Source: Verrucomicrobiota bacterium
GTDB lineage: Bacteria; Verrucomicrobiota; Verrucomicrobiia; Limisphaerales; JADLHS01
Reading direction: 5' to 3'
Length of the DNA: 5,754 nt
Assembly (NCBI GenBank): GCA_004297495.1
Contig: SCTL01000312.1
Location: 1 to 5,754, forward strand
The notes under the pieces are model-generated. The model saw only the letters and a list, made by a program, of their open reading frames with translations. It made no database searches and had not been told where the DNA came from. Positions 1-5,024 of this stretch are shown here, piece by piece (the first letter of the stretch is position 1; each line of letters begins with the position of its first letter). The translations under genes and the position numbers were made by a program.

Positions 1-1308
1 AACATTGCCGAGCAACGCTTGCTCGCTCTCCGCAAGGAACACGGCGAGGACCACCCCGAAGTCATCAACACGCAGAAACAAATTGACCTGCTCAACACCA
101 AGATCGAAGCCCGCGTCTCCGGCATCATGTACAGCCTGAGCAATCAGGTCGAAATCGCGCGGTCGGAAGTTGGCGCGCTCAAGCGGCAAGTCGAAGACGC
201 CAAGCGCGTGGACCGCGACAAAGCCGAGAAATGCCGGCCGTATTTCGAGAAGAAACGCGAACTCGAGGAGGCCATCCGTCTGCGCACCATTCTCAACATG
301 CGCATCGCGCAGGAAAGGACGGACATCAACCTGCCCCACACCACGATGGTTGAAATCATTGACCGCGCCACGCCCGGCGCGCGGCCCGTCCGCCCCAACA
401 AGCCCCTCAACATCGCCTTGGGTGTCATCATCGGCCTCGTGGTGGGCGTCGGCCTCGCCTTCTTTATCGAATACCTCGACACCAGCGTGAAGACCATTGA
501 CGACGTCGAACGCACGCTCCAGTCACCGGTGCTCGGCGTCATTCCCCAAAACGTCGGTTATCTTTTTGAGGAAGGCTCCGAAAGCCCGCACGCCGAGGCC
601 TACCGCGTCCTGCGCACGAACCTGCTGTTCTCCCGCAAGGACGACAAACTCAACTCCATCGCGATTGTCAGCGCTGGCGCCGGCGAAGGCAAATCCACCA
701 CCGTGATGAACCTCGCCACCGTCTTCGCGCAAGCCGACTCGCGCGTTGTCGTGGTGGACTCCGACTTGCGCCGCCCCACGCTCCACAAGATGCTCGGCGT
801 CAGCAACAGCCTCGGCCTCACGAATTATCTGCTCAAGCAGAACAAGCTCGAAGAAGTCATCCAGCACAGCAATGTGGCGAACCTCGACTTCCTGCCCAGC
901 GGCAAACTCCCCAGCAGTTCGCTCGGCATCCTGAGTTCCAACCAGATGAAAGACCTCATCTCCGGACTCAAGCAGCGCTACGATTACGTTTTCCTCGACT
1001 CGCCGCCGATCATGGGCGTCAGCGACGCCTCCATTCTCGCCAGCGAAGTGGATATCACGCTCCAGGTCATTCAATACCGCCGCTATCCGCAGCCGATGAA
1101 CATTCGCGCCAAGCAACTCATCGAAAAAGTCGGCGGCAACCTCGTCGGCATCGTTCTCAACAACATCAACATGTCGCAGGACGAAAGCTACTACTACTAC
1201 AGCGGCTACTACCACGACTACTACTCGAAGAACGAAGACTCCATGACCGAGGGCGAACACAAGGGCGATGCCAAAAAGGCCAAGGTCGAAATCAAACCGA
1301 AGTATTGA
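1..1308 (+). CDS. Wzc-like polysaccharide co-polymerase with BY-type tyrosine autokinase domain (5' partial)
   Basis: This is an inner-membrane chain-length regulator and tyrosine kinase for capsule or exopolysaccharide assembly. The frame is open from base 1, so the N-terminus (first membrane segment and Wzz domain) lies outside the window; 435 residues are visible. Residues about 1-110 are charged and helical, like the periplasmic coiled-coil/GNVR region, and include an HPEV motif. A Pro-rich stretch (RPVRPNKP) leads into a membrane segment at about residues 136-156. The cytoplasmic kinase follows: ExxRxxRT oligomerisation motif (E199, R202, R205), Walker A GAGEGKST (bases 676-699, K231), Walker A' VVVVDSDLRRP (745-777) and Walker B VFLDSPP (988-1008). 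A Tyr cluster (eight Tyr, 1189-1224) near the C-terminus is the usual autophosphorylation site, followed by a Lys/Glu-rich tail ending in Tyr. It is first of three + strand genes, 24 bases before the export lipoprotein. The family is certain; the exact polysaccharide is unknown. Confidence 0.95.
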   Translation, partial: NIAEQRLLALRKEHGEDHPEVINTQKQIDLLNTKIEARVSGIMYSLSNQVEIARSEVGALKRQVEDAKRVDRDKAEKCRPYFEKKRELEEAIRLRTILNMRIAQERTDINLPHTTMVEIIDRATPGARPVRPNKPLNIALGVIIGLVVGVGLAFFIEYLDTSVKTIDDVERTLQSPVLGVIPQNVGYLFEEGSESPHAEAYRVLRTNLLFSRKDDKLNSIAIVSAGAGEGKSTTVMNLATVFAQADSRVVVVDSDLRRPTLHKMLGVSNSLGLTNYLLKQNKLEEVIQHSNVANLDFLPSGKLPSSSLGILSSNQMKDLISGLKQRYDYVFLDSPPIMGVSDASILASEVDITLQVIQYRRYPQPMNIRAKQLIEKVGGNLVGIVLNNINMSQDESYYYYSGYYHDYYSKNEDSMTEGEHKGDAKKAKVEIKPKY

Positions 1309-1332
1309 TCCGACACGCAACAAGACATCCAC

Positions 1333-2022
1333 ATGAAATTGGCTGGCATGACATTGAAACGATTTGCGCCCTGCGCGCTCACCCTGGCGGCTCTTGCGCT
1401 GATCTTCGCCGGTTGCGCCTCGGCACCGGAGCCGCGCTTCTCCTCCTCACCGGAACTCACGTTCACCGATGGCGGCAAAGCCACTTCGGGAAGCAATGAT
1501 TCCAAAAAAGAGACCAACAAGCCCAGGAATCCGAACGTGGAAACTTTCCGCATCGGCGATCCAATCACGGTGGTCTTCTCCGGTGTGGACACTCCCATTC
1601 AACCGCACATCGAGCGCATCAAGGAAGACGGCACCATCACCCTGCCGCTCATCAACTCCGTCAAAGCCGCCGGACGCAGCCAGGGCGAGTTGCAAAAGGA
1701 AATCCACGATCGCTACGTGCCCAAGTATTACGTCTTCCTCACCGTCACCGTGAGCACGGCCGACCGGTTCTACTACGTGAGCGGCGAAGTCAAAGGTCCG
1801 GGCCGGCAAATCTACACCGGCGAAACCACCGTCACCAAGGCCATCGCGTCCGCGGGCGACTTCAACGACTGGGCCAACAAGAAGACCGTGCGACTGACCC
1901 GGGCGGACGGCACGATCATCAAGGTCAATTGTCTGAAGGCGCTCGAAGACCCCACGCAGGATCCGGTCGTCTTTCCGGGTGACAAGATTCACGTGTTTCG
2001 CAAGTCCGCCTGGTCGCTCTAG
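1333..2022 (+). CDS. Wza-like polysaccharide export lipoprotein (Poly_export/SLBB)
   Basis: This 229-residue protein is predicted to be exported, lipidated and involved in moving polysaccharide across the outer envelope. The N-terminus has basic residues, a hydrophobic stretch and a lipobox (FAG-C) with the modified Cys at residue 28. A Ser/Lys/Asn-rich spacer runs to about residue 68. Residues 70-143 match the Poly_export domain (FRIGDPITVVFSG; IKEDGTITLPLI; two-beta-strand FLTVTVS), and residues 145-195 look like one SLBB domain (YYVSGEVKGPGRQIYTG). A typical PGDKIHV sits at 215-221. It is much shorter than E. coli Wza (about 380 residues): it has a single SLBB and no C-terminal amphipathic helix, so it may form only the periplasmic ring or need a partner in the outer membrane. 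The start at 1333 is preferred because it gives a complete signal peptide; Met6 (1348) is the alternative. Neither has a clear Shine-Dalgarno sequence. Its place right after the BY-kinase is the classical pairing. Confidence 0.93.
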   Translation: MKLAGMTLKRFAPCALTLAALALIFAGCASAPEPRFSSSPELTFTDGGKATSGSNDSKKETNKPRNPNVETFRIGDPITVVFSGVDTPIQPHIERIKEDGTITLPLINSVKAAGRSQGELQKEIHDRYVPKYYVFLTVTVSTADRFYYVSGEVKGPGRQIYTGETTVTKAIASAGDFNDWANKKTVRLTRADGTIIKVNCLKALEDPTQDPVVFPGDKIHVFRKSAWSL

Positions 2023-2025
2023 CGG

Positions 2026-2415
2026 ATGATTCAACTCCAGATTCTCTCGGGAAGCATGGCGGGCGTCACTTGGACGGCCCGCCATTTTCCTGTACGCGTG
2101 GGCCGCTCGACGGCCAATGATCTGCGGCTCGAAGACCCGGGCGTCTGGGACACGCACTTCACGCTCGACTGCGAAATTCCGGACGGCGTGACGTTATCGC
2201 CGCAATCCGCCGCGCTCGTCACCGTCAATCATCAGGCCGGTTCTGAAGTCCGTCTGCACAATGGCGATTCCATCGAAGCCGGCTCGGTGAAAATGCGCTT
2301 CTGGCTCGCCACGCCGCCGCAACGCCCCCTGCGCCTTCGCGAACTGTTCATCTGGGCGCTCATCGCCGGCATTACCGCCGGCCAACTCCTGCTGATCTAT
2401 CGTTTTCTGCCGTAG
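2026..2415 (+). CDS. Small FHA-like protein with C-terminal membrane anchor
   Basis: This is a 129-residue protein. Residues about 1-95 look like a forkhead-associated (FHA) fold: an initial beta-strand, VGRS at 25-28, N31 followed by alternating hydrophobics (NDLRLEDP), H44, VTVN ending at N68, and an LHNGDSIEAG turn at 77-86. Residues about 107-127 form one hydrophobic membrane segment, with RLRE before it and YRFLP after it, so the FHA part is probably cytoplasmic and tail-anchored. FHA domains normally bind phosphothreonine. Here the SxxH motif reads W41-D-T-H44, so the Ser that contacts the phosphopeptide is absent and binding may be altered or lost. The ATG lies 3 bases after the lipoprotein stop, in the same frame and without a Shine-Dalgarno sequence, which suggests translational coupling and a role in the same export system. 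The FHA call rests on motif spacing only. A degenerate YscD-like adaptor domain is the alternative. Confidence 0.72.
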   Translation: MIQLQILSGSMAGVTWTARHFPVRVGRSTANDLRLEDPGVWDTHFTLDCEIPDGVTLSPQSAALVTVNHQAGSEVRLHNGDSIEAGSVKMRFWLATPPQRPLRLRELFIWALIAGITAGQLLLIYRFLP

Positions 2416-2555
2416 TCCAGACCGACTGCGCCGCAACCGTCAAAACGCAATGCCAACTCCGGCGCGCGTCCGTCGCTCCTCCCTCTCCCCTCCGAGGGGA
2501 GAGGGCCGGGGTGAGGGGTAATTCCGCCGACCACAAAACTCTACTCAAACCTCCT
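2416..2555. other. Intergenic region between convergent genes
   Basis: These 140 bases lie between the stop of the FHA-like gene (+) and the stop of purH (-). They contain the hairpin repeat and, next to the purH stop on the minus strand, a perfect Shine-Dalgarno-like AAGGAGGT (2556 down to 2549) with no well-placed start codon behind it. I see no convincing gene in the region. Confidence 0.8.
2481..2519. repeat. GC-rich hairpin repeat with duplicated right arm; possible bidirectional terminator
   Basis: The left arm CCCTCTCCCC (2481-2490) and right arm GGGGAGAGGG (2496-2505) are perfectly complementary over 10 bp around a 5-base loop, TCCGA. Two bases later GGGGTGAGGG (2508-2517) repeats the right arm with one change, so the left arm could pair with either copy. 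The element lies between the ends of two convergent genes. It has no T-run on either strand, so it is not a classical intrinsic terminator, although it could still slow or end transcription from both sides. From memory, this sequence pattern is dispersed in many bacterial genomes. Confidence 0.7.
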
Positions 2556-4106
2556 TCAATGCCGGAAATGTCGCGTGCCCGTGAACGCCATCGTCAACCC
2601 GCGTTCATCCGCCGCCGCGATCACTTCCGCGTCGCGCACGGAACCGCCCGGCTGAATTGCCGCCGTCGCGCCCGCCTCCGCCGCCGCAATGAGTCCGTCC
2701 GCAAATGGAAAAAATGCATCGCTGCAAACGACGCTGTCCTTGAGAGAAAGTTTCGCCTCGCCCGCCTTCCACACTGCGATGCGGCTCGAATCCACGCGGC
2801 TCATCTGCCCCGCCCCCACGCCCAGCGTGTGGCCTTCGCCGCAGTAAAGAATTGCGTTCGATTTCAAATGCTTCACCACGCGCCAGCCGAACAGCATCGC
2901 GCGCAACTCCGCTTCCGTTGGCTGCCGCTTCGTCACGACCTTCAAGTCCGTCGTGGTTGTGAGCTTCAAATCGCGCTGTTGCAGGAGAAACGAATCCGCC
3001 CCCACGCTCCGCACGTCCATCAACGATGAACCGTGCGGTGACTTGAGCAGCTTCAACAACCGCAGATTCTTCTTCTTCTGCAAAATCGCCAGCGCGTCGG
3101 CTGAAAAGTCAGGTGCCACGATCACTTCGCTGAAAATTTCCGCAATCGCCTCCGCGCACGCCGCGTCGAGAGTTTGGTTCACGGCGATGATGCCGCCGAA
3201 GGGCGCCTGCTTGTCCGTGGCAAAAGCCCGGTCCCACGCCTCGCGCAGGCTCGCGCCCTGCCCCACGCCGCAGGGATTCGTGTGTTTGAGAATCGCCAGC
3301 GTGGGCCCGTCGGCATTGAACTCCGCGATCAGCGCCGCCGCCGCCGTGAGATCGAGAATGTTGTTGTAGGAAAGTTCCTTGCCGTGCAGTTGCTGGAAGT
3401 GATCGTGAAACTTCCCGTAGAGCGCCGCCGCCTGATGCGGGTTTTCGCCGTAACGCAACGGCTGCGCCAGCGGCGCGGAAATCGTCAGTGCCGCTGGCAA
3501 CCCGGAACTCGAAACTCGGAATTCGGAACTTAGATGTGCCGCGATGGCCGCGTCATACGCCGCCGTGCGCGCATAAACTTTCGCGCAAAGTTTGCGGCGC
3601 AGTTCCAGTGTGGTGTTGCCTTGCTCGGAAATTTGTTTCGCCACTTCCGCATAGTCCGCCGGGTCCACGATCACCGTCACGCTCTCGTGATTTTTCGCCG
3701 CGCTGCGCAGCATCGAAGGCCCGCCGATGTCAATGTTCTCGATGGCGTCGTGCAGCGCCACGTTCGGCTTCGCCACGGTCGCCTCGAAGGGATAAAGATT
3801 CACCACGACCAGATCAATCGGCGTGATGCCGTACTCTTTCACCGCCGCTTCGTGCGCCGCGTTGCCGCGAATGTAGAGCAGGCCGCCGTGGACTTTCGGA
3901 TGCAACGTCTTCACGCGGCCATCGAGCATTTCCGGAAAGCCGGTGTGCTCGCTGATGTCTTTGACCGCGAGACCGGCGTCGCGCAGGGCCTTGGCTGTGC
4001 CGCCGGTGGAAATCAATTCCACGCCGGCGGCGGCGAGAGTTTGGGCAAAGGGCAGCAACCCGGTCTTGTCGGAAACAGAAAGCAGAGCGCGCTGAATTTT
4101 TATCAT
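2556..4106 (-). CDS. purH: Bifunctional AICAR formyltransferase / IMP cyclohydrolase
   Basis: This cytoplasmic enzyme carries out the last two steps of de novo purine synthesis: AICAR is formylated with 10-formyltetrahydrofolate to FAICAR, and FAICAR is closed to IMP. The protein is 516 residues, normal for PurH. The N-terminal IMP cyclohydrolase domain has RALLSVSDKTG (6-16), STGGTA (33-38), HPKVHGG (69-75), VVNLYPF (101-107) and NIDIGGP (124-130). The transformylase domain has RYGENPHQ (218-225), the catalytic Lys-His pair in KHTNPCGVG (K274, H275), FGGIIAVN (303-310), GAGQMSR (431-437), SDAFFPF (462-468) and the typical C-terminus RHFRH. The ATG at 4106 is chosen because family similarity begins at MIKIQRALLSV; the upstream in-frame ATG at 4151 would add 15 residues without family support. 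Residues 192-201, in the interdomain linker, are encoded by four tandem 7-base units. There is no Shine-Dalgarno sequence and no neighbouring purine gene, so it appears to be a single-gene unit. Confidence 0.98.
   Translation of the reverse strand: MIKIQRALLSVSDKTGLLPFAQTLAAAGVELISTGGTAKALRDAGLAVKDISEHTGFPEMLDGRVKTLHPKVHGGLLYIRGNAAHEAAVKEYGITPIDLVVVNLYPFEATVAKPNVALHDAIENIDIGGPSMLRSAAKNHESVTVIVDPADYAEVAKQISEQGNTTLELRRKLCAKVYARTAAYDAAIAAHLSSEFRVSSSGLPAALTISAPLAQPLRYGENPHQAAALYGKFHDHFQQLHGKELSYNNILDLTAAAALIAEFNADGPTLAILKHTNPCGVGQGASLREAWDRAFATDKQAPFGGIIAVNQTLDAACAEAIAEIFSEVIVAPDFSADALAILQKKKNLRLLKLLKSPHGSSLMDVRSVGADSFLLQQRDLKLTTTTDLKVVTKRQPTEAELRAMLFGWRVVKHLKSNAILYCGEGHTLGVGAGQMSRVDSSRIAVWKAGEAKLSLKDSVVCSDAFFPFADGLIAAAEAGATAAIQPGGSVRDAEVIAAADERGLTMAFTGTRHFRH
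3504..3531. repeat. Four tandem 7-base units inside purH
   Basis: On the + strand the units read GGAACTC, GAAACTC, GGAATTC and GGAACTT with no spacer. They lie within the purH reading frame and encode LSSEFRVSSS on the minus strand, in the flexible linker before the RYGENPHQ motif. The 28-base length is not a multiple of three, so the frame must be restored by flanking sequence. Confidence 0.85.
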
Positions 4107-4158
4107 GGCGCGCAACACTCTGCGGAACTCGCGCGGCGAGTCAATCGGCAAAAGTGGA

Positions 4159-4184
4159 ACGGGACGCGTGACGCGATTTCCCGT
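4159..4184. other. Bulged hairpin upstream of purH
   Basis: ACGGGA (4159-4164) pairs with TCCCGT (4179-4184), and CGCG (4165-4168) pairs with CGCG (4172-4175) around a TGA triloop. Together they give a 10-bp stem with a 3-base bulge on one side. It lies 53 bases or more before the purH start, so it may be in the purH leader. In GC-rich DNA such a stem can arise by chance, and no known riboswitch is recognised. Confidence 0.35.
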
Positions 4185-4259
4185 CGCTCGACACCCGTCA
4201 CCCAGGCCCGCCGCGACTGATGAAATGAGATGCGTTCACCCTGGCGACACGCGCGCGGA

Positions 4260-4288
4260 TTGACAAGGCGGGGCTGGTTTGGCTTAAT
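4260..4288 (+). promoter_or_regulatory. Sigma70-type promoter of tRNA-Tyr
   Basis: A perfect -35 box TTGACA (4260-4265) is followed, after an ideal 17-base spacer, by CTTAAT (4283-4288), which matches four of six consensus -10 bases. The predicted transcript would begin near 4295, only a few bases before the mature tRNA. The stretch after the -10 box (CTGCGCCCC) is GC-rich, as is usual for stringently controlled stable-RNA promoters; that control is inferred, not shown. Confidence 0.65.
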
Positions 4289-4302
4289 CTGCGCCCCTTC
4301 GT

Positions 4303-4388
4303 GGTAGGTTACCCAAGTGGCCAACGGGGGCAGACTGTAAATCTGCTGGCTTACGCCTTCGATGGTTCGAATCCATCACCTACCACCA
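4303..4388 (+). tRNA. trnY: tRNA-Tyr, anticodon GTA, with encoded CCA
   Basis: A full class II cloverleaf can be drawn. The acceptor stem GGTAGGT (4303-4309) pairs perfectly with ACCTACC (4378-4384), followed by discriminator A (4385) and encoded CCA (4386-4388). The D stem is CCC/GGG around AAGTGGCCAAC. The anticodon stem GCAGA/TCTGC (4330-4334, 4342-4346) is perfect, with loop CTGTAAA and anticodon GTA at 4337-4339. A long variable arm (4347-4360) has a short GGC/GCC stem, as expected for bacterial tRNA-Tyr. The T arm is GATGG TTCGAAT CCATC (4361-4377), perfectly paired. The tRNA stands alone, with no second tRNA and no EF-Tu gene within the window. Confidence 0.98.
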
Positions 4389-4491
4389 CTCGCTTTCCAG
4401 TTTGTTGCCGGTTTCGGGACAAGGCCATTGACCCGCCTTCGAAGATTTACGAAGCTGCAACCTCGCTGCGACAAACAGCAACCTATCTCTT

Positions 4492-4950
4492 ATGATGCGA
4501 AGACTCTGTATGACCTTGGGCGCGACTCTGTGCCTCGTGGGCTGCGATAAAGCCGCGCCCACCAGCAACAACGCCGGCACGACTCCGGCCGCCGCCGCCG
4601 CTACAAACAACGAAATGAAAACCACCGCCAGCGGGCTAAAGTATCTGGTGCTGAAGCACGGCGCTGGCACGGTTTCTCCCAAAGCCACCGACACCGTGAA
4701 CGTGCATTACCACGGCACGTTGCTGAACGGCACCGTGTTCGACAGTTCCGTGGAACGGGGACAACCGATCAGCTTCCCGCTGAACCGCGTGATTGCCGGT
4801 TGGACCGAGGGCCTCCAGCTCATGAAGGTCGGGGACAAGTTCAAATTCGAGATTCCACCCAGCCTCGCCTACGGCCCCAACAGCCCCAGCCCGAAAATTC
4901 CACCAAACAGCACGTTGGTTTTTGAAGTGGAACTTCTGGGAATCCAGTAG
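4492..4950 (+). CDS. FKBP-type peptidyl-prolyl cis-trans isomerase lipoprotein
   Basis: This 152-residue protein is predicted to be exported and lipid-anchored, and to speed up cis-trans turning of prolyl bonds in envelope proteins. The signal peptide is short (MMRRLCMTLGATLC), with lipobox LVGC and the modified Cys at residue 18. An Ala/Thr/Asn-rich linker runs to about residue 42. One FKBP domain fills residues 45-152. By alignment with FKBP12 the pocket residues are all kept: Y73, F83, D84, F95, V100, I101, W104, Y127 and F144, with recognisable VHYHGTL, RVIAGWTEGLQLMKVG and AYG segments. It has no Mip/FkpA-type dimerisation domain, so it is a compact single-domain form. Two ATGs stand in tandem (4492, 4495) and either could be the start; there is no Shine-Dalgarno sequence. 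It lies 103 bases after tRNA-Tyr, with no clear promoter of its own in between, and faces the PhoH gene. Confidence 0.95.
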   Translation: MMRRLCMTLGATLCLVGCDKAAPTSNNAGTTPAAAAATNNEMKTTASGLKYLVLKHGAGTVSPKATDTVNVHYHGTLLNGTVFDSSVERGQPISFPLNRVIAGWTEGLQLMKVGDKFKFEIPPSLAYGPNSPSPKIPPNSTLVFEVELLGIQ

Positions 4951-5024
4951 GCGAACCGGACTTCGCGAAGCGCGGCGATGAGGCGAGGGTTGGCGATCAA
5001 ACGCCCAGTTCGCACCAGTCCGAC
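4951..5024. other. Short intergenic region between convergent FKBP and PhoH genes
   Basis: These 74 bases separate two stop codons. They contain a perfect 10-base palindrome CTTCGCGAAG (4961-4970) and complementary pairs GCGAAC/GTTCGC (4951-4956, 5008-5013) and CGGACT/AGTCCG (4957-4962, 5017-5022), which cannot both nest in one hairpin. There is no T-run, so no classical terminator can be called. Confidence 0.5.

Larger units (their letters stand above)
4107..4302. other. Divergent upstream region of purH and tRNA-Tyr
   Basis: This 196-base stretch must hold the purH promoter (- strand) and holds the tRNA promoter (+ strand). Only the latter is convincing. For purH, the best -35 candidate is TTGACT (minus strand 4144 to 4139), but no acceptable -10 box lies at the right distance. 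The bulged hairpin at 4159-4184 is the only other structure noted, and I see no gene here. Confidence 0.6.

Noticed and set aside
523..1332. Long minus-strand open frame (269 codons) opposite the kinase
   Set aside because: It is a shadow of the kinase codons in GC-rich DNA; its Val/Ala/Asp/Glu-rich composition and lack of domains show no independent gene.
1447..2157. Minus-strand open frame (236 codons) opposite the export lipoprotein
   Set aside because: It overlaps a well-supported gene completely and crosses into the next one; it has no recognisable motif.
2397..2534. 45-codon minus-strand frame starting GTG after the purH stop
   Set aside because: Its sequence (PHPGPLPSEGRGR) is the translation of the hairpin repeat, a common false peptide, and the start is too far from the Shine-Dalgarno-like sequence.
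4107..4151. Extended purH N-terminus from the upstream ATG at 4151
   Set aside because: The extra 15 residues precede the conserved PurH beginning and lack family support; the ATG at 4106 gives the usual length.
2511..4220. Several plus-strand open frames opposite purH
   Set aside because: They are Arg/His/Ala-rich shadows of purH, with no family features.
4217..4223. CTGATGA, resembling a hammerhead ribozyme core
   Set aside because: The needed GAAA partner and flanking stems are not found in the following sequence.
4428..4450. TTGACC as a -35 box for the FKBP gene
   Set aside because: No acceptable -10 box lies 16-18 bases downstream.
4301..4495. Plus-strand open frame across the tRNA
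   Set aside because: Its first part is the translated tRNA-Tyr (SGQRGQTVNLLAYAFDGSNP), a typical false call.
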